Source: Actinomycetota bacterium (GTDB taxonomy: Bacteria; Actinomycetota; Acidimicrobiia; Acidimicrobiales; Poriferisodalaceae). Taken from it: 64,000 nucleotides of DNA. The notes below the pieces were generated by a model, which saw nothing but the letters and a program-made list of their open reading frames with translations, was not told the origin of the DNA and did not search any database. The DNA lies in the NCBI GenBank assembly GCA_014238065.1, contig JABABU010000008.1, forward strand, positions 56,918 to 120,917, read 5' to 3'. Shown in pieces: positions 16,084 through 25,041 of this stretch (position 1 is the stretch's first letter; every line of letters starts with the position of its first letter). A program made the position numbers and the translations under genes.

Positions 16084-17421
16084 TTACGGTCCGCTCGTGG
16101 AAACGACTCGGTTGCGTCCAGCGTGCTTGGCTGCGTACAGGGCTTCATCGGCGAGCTGGGGCAGCTTCATCGGGTCGGCGCTGTCGTTGGCGACGACGCC
16201 GGCAGACACGGTGAGGAAATGTGGTGTGCCGTCGAAACCCGGCACTGGCGTCGATTCGACGGTCATGCGTACCCGCTCGAGAATTCGCTGTGCCTCTTCG
16301 ACTCCGCAGCCACGGAGAAGGACCGAGAACTCCTCGCCCCCGAACCGGTAGACGGTATCCAACTCGCGGACACCGGACTCGATGGCGCTGGCCACGCTCT
16401 GCAGGGCGATATCACCGGCGAGGTGACCGTGCGAGTCGTTGAATAGTTTGAAGTGGTCGACGTCGATCATGGCGAAGCAGAGAGTCGAGTCGCCCTGGAG
16501 TTCCGCGAGATCGTGGTCGAGTCGCCGCCTGTTCTTCAATGCAGTCATGACGTCGATGTCGGCGGCGGTGGCCATTGAGTTGTGTTCGGCCGCAGCCAAC
16601 AACGCTGTTCCCGTTGTCGGGGCGAGTAGTTCGACTGAGGTGGTTTCGTCTGAGGTGAATGGCCGATCGACAGACCTCACGACCACCGTGGCGCCGGCGA
16701 TGCCGCCCGACTCGATGACGGGGACGATGGCTATTGCCATCGGTGGGTTGGTCAGGCACGGCTCAGCGTGGGCGATGGTCGAGATCGTCTGCCCTGTCTC
16801 GAGCACCTGGAGAAGAGCGCCGCTACGCACGAGCCCCTTGGCGAACATCGTGGGATCGCTCGACGAGGTGATGACCGCTCCTGCAGGGTGGGGTAGCGCG
16901 AATGCTCCGGCTTGGGCATTCGCGAGCACAACCGACTCGGACACGGCAATGGCCATGACTTCGTCCTCATCCAGGGCACCTGTCATACGGCGACCTGCAT
17001 CCAGAACGCTCGCCACTCGCGAATTCGTCGGCTGTGACCCAGAGCCGACACGGCGGCGTACAAACTGCATGGTGGTCAACGACGCTGCGATTGTTGCGGC
17101 AACGGTGAAGGCCACCCACCACCATGAAATGGCTGGCTCATTCGATTCGGTGGCAGCAGATGAAGGTAACTCGTCGATCGCGAACTCGCGTGTGTGGCTT
17201 CGGAACACCAAGAAATTTACGGAGGACCCGAGCGATGGCTCTGGCGCGGACGTACTCGGTTCGGTAACGAGTTCAACCTCCTCCAGGACGGCGGAGGTCG
17301 CTTCGCCGGGCCAGATGCCCGAAATGTCGTCGCCCTTGTCCGGAGAGTCGTCCTGCGCGGGTGTACCCGACGGAAGGAACGTGATGATCAGTACGAAGAT
17401 TGGCGCCACGTATCGAAACAC
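16084..17421 (-). CDS. Membrane diguanylate cyclase with GAF-like sensor and GGDEF domain
   Basis: A 445-residue protein. It has an N-terminal signal-like segment (FVLIITFLPSG), an external region rich in Asp and Ser, a transmembrane helix (WWWVAFTVAATIAASLTTM, about residues 100-118), a GAF-like domain, and a C-terminal GGDEF domain. The active motif is GGEEF in VYRFGGEEFSVLLRG. RELD five residues before it is an intact RxxD inhibitory site, so product inhibition is likely. It makes cyclic di-GMP from two GTP in response to an unknown signal. No EAL or PilZ partner is visible in the window. Confidence 0.9.
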   Translation of the reverse strand: MFRYVAPIFVLIITFLPSGTPAQDDSPDKGDDISGIWPGEATSAVLEEVELVTEPSTSAPEPSLGSSVNFLVFRSHTREFAIDELPSSAATESNEPAISWWWVAFTVAATIAASLTTMQFVRRRVGSGSQPTNSRVASVLDAGRRMTGALDEDEVMAIAVSESVVLANAQAGAFALPHPAGAVITSSSDPTMFAKGLVRSGALLQVLETGQTISTIAHAEPCLTNPPMAIAIVPVIESGGIAGATVVVRSVDRPFTSDETTSVELLAPTTGTALLAAAEHNSMATAADIDVMTALKNRRRLDHDLAELQGDSTLCFAMIDVDHFKLFNDSHGHLAGDIALQSVASAIESGVRELDTVYRFGGEEFSVLLRGCGVEEAQRILERVRMTVESTPVPGFDGTPHFLTVSAGVVANDSADPMKLPQLADEALYAAKHAGRNRVVSTSGP

Positions 17422-17540
17422 ATCGTCCTATCGACACGTTCGTCTGCAAATCGGAGAAGAGTTGTGCGCGAATTTGAGACGGGGATCAGATGCAGCCGAG
17501 CTCCGAGTTGAGAATGTGGGCGAAGGGTGGGCGGCCCAGC

Positions 17541-17999
17541 TCAGAAACCGTGTCGCGATGTATTCGGCGAACGCTGGTTCTTCTTGCGGTAGATGATCTC
17601 GAGCTTTCCGTGATCGACGTCGTCTGGAGTTGGCGGACACTCGTCGAGTTCGTAGGCGAGCTCGGCCTCGAGGAACTCCCACACCCTGCCATCGACATGA
17701 TTTGTCGAGGCTTCGTGGCCCGGCTGGCCGAGATCGATGTTCGCGTCGAGAACCCAGATGTGGCCTTCTGGGCGATTCGGACTGTGGATCGCGAAGCTGA
17801 CCGTCCAGATGCACGCGTTGCCATCGAGCGGTTCGAGTGTTTCAGTGACCGAACCCTCGACGACTTCGACTTTCTCACGCTCGAAGAGCTCCATCAGTTT
17901 GGGGAATGCAATGGCGACTCCACCGAGTACGACCACTGCGAAGCCGATGGCCGCAAATTTCGCGATGTTCGAACTGGTACCGACGCTCGGATCTGACAT
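17541..17999 (-). CDS. Hypothetical protein with one N-terminal transmembrane helix
   Basis: A 152-residue protein I do not recognise. FAAIGFAVVVLGGVAIAF near residues 20-37 is a membrane anchor. The remaining domain is probably extracytoplasmic and begins with a charged ELFEREKVEVVEG segment. It contains two Cys (NACIWT, DECPP) about 60 residues apart that could form a disulfide. ATG 17999 fits the compact N-terminus MSDPSVG. It lies upstream of the diguanylate cyclase gene on the same strand with a 119-base gap. Confidence 0.6.
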   Translation of the reverse strand: MSDPSVGTSSNIAKFAAIGFAVVVLGGVAIAFPKLMELFEREKVEVVEGSVTETLEPLDGNACIWTVSFAIHSPNRPEGHIWVLDANIDLGQPGHEASTNHVDGRVWEFLEAELAYELDECPPTPDDVDHGKLEIIYRKKNQRSPNTSRHGF

Positions 18000-18096
18000 G
18001 GGCCTTTCCGTTCTCCAGGCCATCGATCGTAGTTCGATGAGGTCGGATCGGATTCTGCTGAGCGAAGACTCCTCTGAGCTGTGCCACCGTTGAGCC

Positions 18097-18768
18097 GTGT
18101 CCAGTGATTCGACCGTCGCAGAAGACCCCCACGACCAGTTTCCATCTGGCTTCTTCGACAGGGTCGACGAGAGTCCGGACGGTTTGTTCTACGAGCATGA
18201 GCGACTCGTCACGCACATCGACGATGCCGCCATAGCCGCTGTCGGCGACCTGTACGCCGAACTCGGGATCAACGGCGACGTGCTCGACCTCATGTCGTCG
18301 TGGATCTCGCACTTTCGGTCACCGCCGAAGTCGTTGACGGTGCTCGGCATGAACCAACGCGAACTCGAGTCGAATCCGATGACGACATCGGTCACGGTGC
18401 ACGACCTGAACGCCGACGTCGTGCTTCCATTCGGCGACGAAGCCTTCGACGATGTCGTCTGCTGCGTGTCGATCGACTATCTGACTCGGCCGATTGATGT
18501 CCTGAGTGATGTTCGCCGGGTCCTGCGGCCGGGTGGGCGATGCATCTGCACGTTTTCGAACCGATGCTTTCCGACGAAGGCCATCCGAGGCTGGTTGATG
18601 CTCGACGAGAGCCAGCGCATTGGTCTCGTCAGCCTGTACTTCGATCTTGCGGGTGGATTCGACCGTGCAGTGACAGACGTTCGGCTCGACGGACGAACAG
18701 GCGATCCGTTGTTTGGCGTGTGGGCGCAGGTCACCCCCGAGTCCTCGCCGCACCTGGAACTCCCGTAA
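18097..18768 (+). CDS. SAM-dependent methyltransferase domain protein
   Basis: A 223-residue class I methyltransferase-like protein. The late part is typical: LPFGDEAFDDVVCCVSIDYL (motif II region) and DVRRVLRPGGRCICTFSNRCFP. The first motif, usually DxGxGxG, is here LDLMSSWISHF. The glycine-rich SAM loop is thus atypical and methyltransfer activity is uncertain, but this variation is common in a subfamily described as SAM-binding. GTG start at 18097. It is followed by a phosphotransferase gene on the same strand after 43 bases. Confidence 0.72.
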   Translation: MSSDSTVAEDPHDQFPSGFFDRVDESPDGLFYEHERLVTHIDDAAIAAVGDLYAELGINGDVLDLMSSWISHFRSPPKSLTVLGMNQRELESNPMTTSVTVHDLNADVVLPFGDEAFDDVVCCVSIDYLTRPIDVLSDVRRVLRPGGRCICTFSNRCFPTKAIRGWLMLDESQRIGLVSLYFDLAGGFDRAVTDVRLDGRTGDPLFGVWAQVTPESSPHLELP

Positions 18769-18811
18769 GGTCGATGGACCTGGCAAGTGCCAGCGAGTCA
18801 GGGGGAGAATC

Positions 18812-19873
18812 ATGGTCGCGTTTCCGACGTGCATCGAAGAGGTGTCGCTCGAGTTCTTGAACGAGAACCTTCGAACGGCGGGCGGTGGCGGAACGGTCAT
18901 CGGGTACACGACAGAACGCATCGGAGAGGGAGTCGGTCTGCTCGGCAAACTCGATCGGATCAGCCTCCAGTGGGATGGCGCATCCACGGATGCACCTGAA
19001 ACCGTTGTCGGAAAATTCGCTACCGACAACGAGGAAGCACTCGCGGTGGTGACGACGTTCAACTTCTACGAAAAGGAAGTGAACTTCTACAACACGCTTG
19101 CGGACAAGACGCTGACCCGGACGCCGGAAGTGCACGTCGCGGTTCACGATCCAGCGACCCAGCAGTTCGTCATCCTGATGGAGGATGCGTCCTCAGGTGA
19201 GATGGGAGACCAGGTCACGGGAGCGACGCCGGCCCAGGTCGAGGCGACGGCTGAGGAGTTGGTAAAGCTGCATGCCTCGTGGTGGCAGAGCCCGGTCGTG
19301 GCCGAGAGCCCGTTCATCTACGACCTGATGCACCCGATCAACTATGAAGGAATCCCGCACGCTCTCGACGCGTACCAGCCGATCTCGAGCCAGATCCTCG
19401 ACCTTCCGAGTTGGTACGACCGGTACCGCGCCGCTGTTCCTTCGGTGCTCGAGCGTCTCGCAGCGCAGCCGTTCACTCTCGCCCATGGAGATCCGCGGCT
19501 CGACAACCTGTTCTTCGGTGTCGGCGATGATCCGCTGTTGGTCATCGACTGGCAGATCATCATCCAGGCCCCCGGTGTGTACGACCTCGCGTACTTCATG
19601 AGCCAGAGCGTGCCCATCGAGACGCGGCGCGACATGGAAGCCGACGTCATCACCCACTACTTCGATCGGCTCGTCGAACTCGACGTCTCGCCCCCGTCGC
19701 GGCAGGAACTCTGGGACACCTACCGGCTCGCCTGCGCGACGTGTCTCGTATATCCGGCCGTCGGGGGAGGAACTGTCGACCCCGATGACGAGCGCGCCGT
19801 CGATCTGGTCAAGGCGATGCTCGATCGCTGCGTGACCGCAGCTGAAGACCTCGGCTCTGTTGCGCTCCTCTGA
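18812..19873 (+). CDS. Phosphotransferase family protein (ecdysteroid-kinase/APH-like)
   Basis: A 353-residue kinase-like protein, second of its type in the window. VVGKFATDNEE carries the probable ATP lysine, FVILMEDAS is the hinge, LAHGDPRLDNLFF the Brenner motif with catalytic Asp, and LVIDWQIIIQAPGVYDLAYFM the metal-binding Asp. The ATG at 18812 has a strong GGGGGAG ribosome site. The substrate is unknown. It differs considerably from 6306-7460, so they are probably not recent duplicates. An enoyl-CoA hydratase-like gene follows on the same strand. Confidence 0.86.
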   Translation: MVAFPTCIEEVSLEFLNENLRTAGGGGTVIGYTTERIGEGVGLLGKLDRISLQWDGASTDAPETVVGKFATDNEEALAVVTTFNFYEKEVNFYNTLADKTLTRTPEVHVAVHDPATQQFVILMEDASSGEMGDQVTGATPAQVEATAEELVKLHASWWQSPVVAESPFIYDLMHPINYEGIPHALDAYQPISSQILDLPSWYDRYRAAVPSVLERLAAQPFTLAHGDPRLDNLFFGVGDDPLLVIDWQIIIQAPGVYDLAYFMSQSVPIETRRDMEADVITHYFDRLVELDVSPPSRQELWDTYRLACATCLVYPAVGGGTVDPDDERAVDLVKAMLDRCVTAAEDLGSVALL

Positions 19874-19944
19874 GCGCCGTTGGCGCGCCGGGCGCAGTTG
19901 GACCTAGCTTCACCGTGGACGTCACCGCGACACAAGGACACCGC

Positions 19945-20733
19945 ATGGATCTCGCAACGATCGACTACGAAGTCAAGGCCGGTGTTGCTCACGTCAGGTT
20001 CGCGAGGCCCGAAGGCGCGAACGCCGTCAACCCTGAATTCTCGCGAGATCTCCGCGACGTGATGCTCGAGATCGAGTGGGATGACACGGTGAAGGCGGTT
20101 TCTGTGACGGCAGAAGGAAAGGTCTTCTGCGCCGGCGGTGATCTCAAGGAGTTCCACGGTGCTGGCGATGGACTACCTCGTCTCGCCACTGGCATGCTCA
20201 CTGATTTCCACAGTGCGATCTACAAGATGAATCGGATGGTGAAGCCGTTTGTGGCCGGCGTTCGCGGCGCTGCAGGCGGAGCGGGGCTGTCGATCATGAG
20301 TTCGTTCGATCTGGTGATCAGCGGCGAATCGGCCAAGTACACCATGGCTTACACACGGGCGGGGGTCACGCCTGACGGCACGTCGACGTACTTCGTTGCT
20401 CGCCACATCGGACTCAGGAGGATGCTTGACCTGACGCTGACGAATCGAGTGCTCTCTGCTGAGGAGGCCGAGAGTTGGGGTCTCGTGAACCGGATCGTCC
20501 CGGACGACGATGTCGATTCGGCGACCGCAGAACTGGCGCAGCAGTTGGCCGATGGACCAAGTTGGGCCCTGGGCCATGCCAAACGGGTCGTATACGCGGG
20601 TTATGAGAGCGTGCTCGAGGAGGCCGGCGAGTTCGAAGGCGTCACGATCGCGGAAGCGATGAGCCGCCACGATGGCCGAGAGGGAATCGCGGCCTTCGTC
20701 GAGAAGCGTGCTCCGGACTTCAACGGCGAGTGA
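19945..20733 (+). CDS. Enoyl-CoA hydratase/isomerase family protein
   Basis: A 262-residue crotonase-fold protein. Oxyanion-hole segments are KVFCAGGDLKEFHG and VRGAAGGAGLSIMSSFD. The two hydratase glutamates are absent (Leu in GGAGLS, Tyr in TMAYTRAGV), while GVTPDGTST resembles isomerase- or dehalogenase-type crotonases. The C-terminal EGIAAFVEKRAPDFNG is the usual CoA-domain tail. ATG 19945 is chosen over an upstream in-frame GTG at 19915. The exact reaction cannot be assigned. Confidence 0.83.
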   Translation: MDLATIDYEVKAGVAHVRFARPEGANAVNPEFSRDLRDVMLEIEWDDTVKAVSVTAEGKVFCAGGDLKEFHGAGDGLPRLATGMLTDFHSAIYKMNRMVKPFVAGVRGAAGGAGLSIMSSFDLVISGESAKYTMAYTRAGVTPDGTSTYFVARHIGLRRMLDLTLTNRVLSAEEAESWGLVNRIVPDDDVDSATAELAQQLADGPSWALGHAKRVVYAGYESVLEEAGEFEGVTIAEAMSRHDGREGIAAFVEKRAPDFNGE

Positions 20734-20778
20734 CAGGTTCTACGGCGGACGGGCCGCTCAGTGGCCAGATGTCGTGGA

Positions 20779-21654
20779 TCAGCGACCTGACACGGGTGGT
20801 CGGGGAACGAGCGCTGGTGTCCGCTCGACGTAGGCGAGGTATTCGGGGTCTTCGCCCCAGTTCTTTCGGCCTCGACGTTCAAGGAGTTGGATTCCGCTGA
20901 TTCTGGTCAGCAGGAACCACACCAGCACCGGAGAGACCAATGTCACCAGCTGCCATCCGGAGAGATCCGAGACGGCGACGATGGAAATGCCCGTCCAGAG
21001 CAGGATCTCCCCGAAGTAGTTGGGATGTCTTGACCACGCCCACAGACCTGTGGTGATGAAGCGATCGCGGTTCGATTCGATCGATCGGAACTGCCGTTTC
21101 TGGGTGTCGGCCACAGCCTCGATGATGAAGCCGAGAGACCAGGCCGAAAGACCAACGACGTCGACGAAACCGATTGCGGCCGATGATGCGATCGACATCG
21201 CTGCGACTGCTGCGGATGAGGCAATGGCGACCCACGCCGCCTGGAGCGTCCATGTGCGGAAGAACAGCCACGGGTTGACCTTCAGCTTGTTGAATCTGAG
21301 ATCTCGCCCGTCCGCGGAGACTCGTGCAAACAGAAACGATCCAAGCCTGATGGTCCAGATGGCGATCATCAGAGCAAGGATCGTTGCGCGGGTTTCGCGT
21401 TCACCCGACAGCCAGATGAACACGATGACCGAGAGGTAGCTCACCGTTCCGACGAGGTCGTAGTATCGCTCAGTGGTTCCGAAGTACGACGGAACGAACG
21501 CGAGCCAGTTGATCCCGAAGGCAATGATGGCTGCCCACACGGTGATCGGTAGTCCTGCCGACTGGATCGCGTCAGTACCTCCAGCCAACGAAACGAGCAG
21601 GGACGCGGTAGTGGCGATGGCCACCGACAGCACCGTCGAATTTCTGGTCGACAC
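20779..21654 (-). CDS. DUF1295 / steroid 5-alpha-reductase-like membrane protein
   Basis: About 291 residues with roughly seven hydrophobic segments. The C-terminal SRHPNYFGEILLWTGI and the internal FNKLKVNPWLFFRTWTLQ mark the DUF1295 family, which is related to steroid 5-alpha reductases and isoprenylcysteine methyltransferases and probably binds NADPH in the membrane. GTG 21654 is preferred because an AAAGGAG site lies 11 bases before it. A GTG at 21696 would place that ribosome site inside the gene. No partner genes indicate a substrate. Confidence 0.85.
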   Translation of the reverse strand: MSTRNSTVLSVAIATTASLLVSLAGGTDAIQSAGLPITVWAAIIAFGINWLAFVPSYFGTTERYYDLVGTVSYLSVIVFIWLSGERETRATILALMIAIWTIRLGSFLFARVSADGRDLRFNKLKVNPWLFFRTWTLQAAWVAIASSAAVAAMSIASSAAIGFVDVVGLSAWSLGFIIEAVADTQKRQFRSIESNRDRFITTGLWAWSRHPNYFGEILLWTGISIVAVSDLSGWQLVTLVSPVLVWFLLTRISGIQLLERRGRKNWGEDPEYLAYVERTPALVPRPPVSGR

Positions 21655-21743
21655 GGTTACGGGCTCTCCTTTGATTTTCAGCGAGACAGGCAACACCAGT
21701 TGGGTGGTGCCGTCGACCGACGGGCGTGAGTCAGCGAAGTTGG

Positions 21744-22007
21744 TTACTCGCCTTCACCTGCGGCTTCGTCCTCTTCTTCGTCTTCATCGGCACGAAGCTT
21801 GTCGGCCACGTTGTCGACCTTTTCGAGCGCGTCATGCATCTTGCCGCCCGTCTTGTCATCGATGAAGTCGGTGGTCTTGTCGACACCATCGGCTACGGCG
21901 TCGCCGACCTTGTGTGCGATGTCACCGGCTTTGCCGGCTACGTCGCTGGCGACGTCGGTCGCTTTGGCGACCACTTTGTTCTTCTTGAATCGATCAAGGA
22001 ATCCCAT
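21744..22007 (-). CDS. MT0933/Rv0909-like antitoxin-type small helical protein
   Basis: An 87-residue, highly charged helical protein starting MGFLDRFKKNK. The DKTTDFIDDKTGGKMHDALEKV segment closely follows the MT0933_antitox (Rv0909) pattern, where IDEKTGGKYSDKID-like sequence recurs. A very acidic tail (ADEDEEEDEAAGEGE) follows. The ATG has a strong GGAGG ribosome site. In M. tuberculosis the relative is an antitoxin of a type II pair, but no toxin-like gene flanks this copy. It may be a stand-alone stress protein resembling CsbD rather than an antitoxin. Confidence 0.65.
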   Translation of the reverse strand: MGFLDRFKKNKVVAKATDVASDVAGKAGDIAHKVGDAVADGVDKTTDFIDDKTGGKMHDALEKVDNVADKLRADEDEEEDEAAGEGE

Positions 22008-22233
22008 TTCTTGGAACCCCTCCTTCCGGCGCGGGGATATGGACTGTATCGCCGTAGGGGGCGAACTGGGCCGAAGGTCACGCGCCTGTGATGCTTCCAT
22101 CATCCTCTGAGATCCCTCCATCTCTCGATTCGCCGTCGAGAACTCGAATTCGATCGGTAGCCGCTTGGCGTTTCGGTTCCTCGAGTCATGGATGTAGCGG
22201 TGTCTTGGTTACGACAAGTGTCTCGGCTACAAC

Positions 22234-22992
22234 ATGGTCATGACCCAGACCGAACTGGTGTTGACCGAACGTCGTGGTGCGGTCGCTCACGTGATTCTCA
22301 ATCGGCCGGAGCGAAGGAACGCGTTGACGGGCCCGCTCGCCGATGGGCTGCTCGCCGCCCTTCGTGCCGTCTCGGCAGACGATGACGTGTCAGTCATTGT
22401 CGTTCGCGGCGCCGGTGGCGCCTTTTGTTCGGGTCTTGACTTGAAAGAGTTCGGCGCCGACCCGAGACCGGAGTGGGTTCCCGAGTTCGGGCAGATCTGG
22501 CGAGCGGTCCACGAGACGATCTTCAACTGTCCGAAGATCATCGTGGGGGCTCTCGAACGTGCCGCTGTCAACGGAGGCGCCGCCCTCGCCCTCGCCATGG
22601 ACTTCCTTGTCGCTGGTGACAATGCGTTCCTTCAAGTGGGCGAGATCCAGCAGGGAATGGCAGCTCCGATGAACACGGCATGGCTGTTGCTCCGGCACTC
22701 CGAGGCGGTAGCTGCCCGCGTCGCGCTGTTCGGCGATCGGCTGAACGGCGCGAAGCTCGTCGAACTTGGTCTCGCATTCGTGTCGGTGCCCGATGACGAT
22801 GTGGTCGTTGAAACTGAGGCTCTCGCCAATCGTCTGGCCGAACACGATCGTGACGGCATCTGCAGAATCAAAACTTCGTTGCGCGCCGGAGGACCGAGCG
22901 GTGGCGACGCTGCAGCCTGGTTCGGTCGTGCAGTGGATGCAGATCCGCTCGCGGGTCGATCAATGCGTCCGATCGCCGCACGCGCCGATTGA
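22234..22992 (+). CDS. Enoyl-CoA hydratase/isomerase family protein
   Basis: A 252-residue crotonase-fold protein. VAHVILNRPERRNALTGPL, GAFCSGLDLKEFG and ERAAVNGGAALALAMDFLVA are the oxyanion-hole regions. Of the two hydratase glutamates, the second is kept (VGEIQQGM) and the first is replaced by Leu in GGAALA. Two ATGs, 22234 and 22240, are possible. The 226-base upstream gap contains no other feature. The gene stands alone and faces a small membrane-protein gene. Confidence 0.84.
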   Translation: MVMTQTELVLTERRGAVAHVILNRPERRNALTGPLADGLLAALRAVSADDDVSVIVVRGAGGAFCSGLDLKEFGADPRPEWVPEFGQIWRAVHETIFNCPKIIVGALERAAVNGGAALALAMDFLVAGDNAFLQVGEIQQGMAAPMNTAWLLLRHSEAVAARVALFGDRLNGAKLVELGLAFVSVPDDDVVVETEALANRLAEHDRDGICRIKTSLRAGGPSGGDAAAWFGRAVDADPLAGRSMRPIAARAD

Positions 22993-22994
22993 GA

Positions 22995-23363
22995 TCAGCG
23001 CCGTGGCAGGCTCGCGACGAGCCCAACCCCGAGAACTCCGCAGATGAGGGACAGCCACAGGCCAACGCCAATGCTCCGTCCGGCGTCGTTGATGTCGTAG
23101 GCATTTCTCACCAGCACCAAGAGCGCCAGCACGAAAGCGAACGACGCCACCTTCAACTGACTGCTGACCAGATGGTTCCCCTTGTCCCACCAGGCAAGGA
23201 GGCCTACGGCCGTGGCGGCAAGGATGATGACCAGTTGTCCATTGTGGCCCGGCGTGAGCCCGTTCTCGGAGAACCCCGGCCGGTTCGTCCAGGTCAGTGT
23301 CGTACCGAAGGCGGCCAAGCCCCAGGCGACGTAGATACTGATGACGCGCTTGCTGACGCTCAC
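22995..23363 (-). CDS. Hypothetical four-helix membrane protein
   Basis: A 122-residue integral membrane protein with four hydrophobic stretches (ISIYVAWGLAAFGTTL, LVIILAATAVGLLAW, VASFAFVLALLVLV, GVGLWLSLICGVLGVGLVA). No family recognised. The GTG at 23363 fits because the sequence before it is not membrane-like and overlaps the upstream divergent gene region. Stop is 2 bases from the convergent enoyl-CoA hydratase stop. Confidence 0.6.
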   Translation of the reverse strand: MSVSKRVISIYVAWGLAAFGTTLTWTNRPGFSENGLTPGHNGQLVIILAATAVGLLAWWDKGNHLVSSQLKVASFAFVLALLVLVRNAYDINDAGRSIGVGLWLSLICGVLGVGLVASLPRR

Positions 23364-23441
23364 GCTTGAGCAAGGTATCGAACGTTCGGGCCTTGGTCGA
23401 CGTATTGGGTATTCGTTCTTCGCGAGGCATCCTCTAGGGCA

Positions 23442-23768
23442 ATGGCCGCAACCTGTCGTAACCCGAGTTGTGACAGCCGCCCCTGGTGGGGTGGCTGGTG
23501 TCGCCTGTGTTGGCAGGTCACTGGAGTCGGTGACAGGGAAAGCGAAAAACGCCGCTCCCAAGAGATTGCCGACAGGGAAGCGACGATCGAGGCTGAACGC
23601 GAACGGGCACGCGAACGGCTCATCGAACTCGGCGACGAAGGAAAACTCCCGTGGTGGGAGGTGTCAGAGCAGTTGAACGCACTCGGATTCCGGCTGGAAG
23701 GTCGTCCGTTCACTCCCGCCCTGGCGCGAGGCACCTACATGTCGATGACTGCCGACCGCTGGGAATAG
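23442..23768 (+). CDS. Small hypothetical protein with Cys-rich N-terminus
   Basis: A 108-residue protein. The first 24 residues hold four Cys (CRNPSCDS and GWCRLCW, CxxxxC plus CxxC), which could bind zinc. A charged coiled-coil-like helix follows (REATIEAERERARERLIELGDE). The C-terminal part (WWEVSEQLNALGFRLEGRPFTPALARGTYM) resembles the recombinase/resolvase-associated motif that reads DNA-binding 'aLn..g.r..rg..wt...v..il', so a small DNA-binding role is possible. That is inference only. It ends 1 base before the convergent PLP-enzyme stop. Confidence 0.5.
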   Translation: MAATCRNPSCDSRPWWGGWCRLCWQVTGVGDRESEKRRSQEIADREATIEAERERARERLIELGDEGKLPWWEVSEQLNALGFRLEGRPFTPALARGTYMSMTADRWE

Positions 23769-23769
23769 C

Positions 23770-24696
23770 TCAGACGAGGTCTCCAGGATCTGCGTTGGCG
23801 CCACACAGGATCACGGCCACTCTTTCGCCAGGCTCCGGCGTATATGTACCCGACATGAGAGCCGCAAGAGCAGCGGCGCCGCCTGGTTCGAGAACAATCT
23901 GCAGTTCGACGAACGCGGCCTTTCTGGCTGCGGTAATGGCGTCGTCGGAGACGCTCACGCTGACATCAGTGTGTATCGACAGCAGCGACCACGGCATCTG
24001 ACCGATTCGTGAAGCGCCGAGACTGTCGGCGGCAACTCCTGAAACCGTGACGTCCACCGGTTCTCCGGCATCGAACGCGGCGCCGAGACAACGTGATGTC
24101 TCTGGCTCGACGGTCACGAGCTTGACCGAATCTCGATATGCAGCTGCGAAGCCGGCAGCGAGGCCACCGCCCCCGACCGCGACCACAACCGTGTCGATTT
24201 CGGGATGTTGGGCCTGCAGCTCGCGTCCGCATGTTGCCTGGCCGGCCACCGTCTCGACTGCGTCATACGGATGCAGCGTGAGTGCTCCGGTCTCGGATTG
24301 ACGAATGTCGCACGCGGCCTGGGCTTCGGCGTACACCGTGCCGCCGATGTGCAGCTCTGCCCCGAGCGCGGCAATGCGGTCGACCTTGATCTTCGGAGAG
24401 ATGGCTGGCACAAAGATCTCAGCGTGATGGCCGAGCTGGCGAGCGACATAGGCCACCGCAACACCGTGGTTCCCGCCAGATGCCGCGATCAGTCCGCTCC
24501 TAGGAATCTCTGAGGCAAGAGCCAAGTTGAACGCACCGCGCGGCTTGAACGACCCGGTGTGCTGCAGACACTCGAGCTTCAGCGTCAGATCGTGACCGAC
24601 GCCCAACTCGCCTGCGGCAGTCGACATCGTCGGAGTTCGGCGAACGTGTCCCGTGATCCGATGTTGAGCGAGTTCGATGTCGTGGTCGGTCACCAT
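23770..24696 (-). CDS. Threonine dehydratase-like PLP-dependent lyase
   Basis: A 308-residue fold-type II PLP enzyme. GSFKPRGAFN carries the PLP lysine, IAASGGNHGVAVAYVA is the phosphate-side substrate loop, and VVVAVGGGGLAAGFAAAY is the tetraglycine PLP-phosphate loop. It lacks the C-terminal ACT regulatory domain of biosynthetic threonine deaminase, so it is a catabolic-type threonine/serine ammonia-lyase or relative (also similar to EutB of hydroxyectoine use). ATG 24696 is preferred over upstream in-frame starts, with AGGAG 12 bases before. Confidence 0.85.
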   Translation of the reverse strand: MVTDHDIELAQHRITGHVRRTPTMSTAAGELGVGHDLTLKLECLQHTGSFKPRGAFNLALASEIPRSGLIAASGGNHGVAVAYVARQLGHHAEIFVPAISPKIKVDRIAALGAELHIGGTVYAEAQAACDIRQSETGALTLHPYDAVETVAGQATCGRELQAQHPEIDTVVVAVGGGGLAAGFAAAYRDSVKLVTVEPETSRCLGAAFDAGEPVDVTVSGVAADSLGASRIGQMPWSLLSIHTDVSVSVSDDAITAARKAAFVELQIVLEPGGAAALAALMSGTYTPEPGERVAVILCGANADPGDLV

Positions 24697-25041
24697 TGTC
24701 TGATTGATCTCCTGTGAGCAGGTGCACCGGGTGGCATCTAGCGTCGAGCCGAGAGACACGATGGCGACGACGCTGAGAAGAGCGGATTGCGGCTTCTTCG
24801 CAACTGTCGTTATGGACGAAGCGAGCAAGAACGGTACCGCACCGACCGATCCGCGGTACCGGATGGTTGGCCACGAACGTCCCGAGACCTCCAGTCGTAG
24901 GGCACACACTTCGTGCTCCCGCCCGACGGCATCCCAGAAGGACGAGCAGTTGCGCCGCGTTGTCGAGGAAGTCATGCTGCTTCTCGTCGCTGAGATGACC
25001 GGGCCGCCAACACCGAGTCCGCGGCTTACCTCGTCTGAGAG
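24697..25041. other. 345-base gap downstream of yqeC, nothing recognised
   Basis: The gap lies between the PLP lyase and yqeC, both on the minus strand. I looked for a remnant of a MocA-type nucleotidyltransferase, which often accompanies yqeB/yqeC, and found none in any frame. No T-tailed hairpin was seen. Confidence 0.5.

Noticed and set aside
24697..25041. Possible MocA-type nucleotidyltransferase remnant next to yqeC
   Set aside because: No frame shows the expected LAAGxSxRMG start or downstream motifs.
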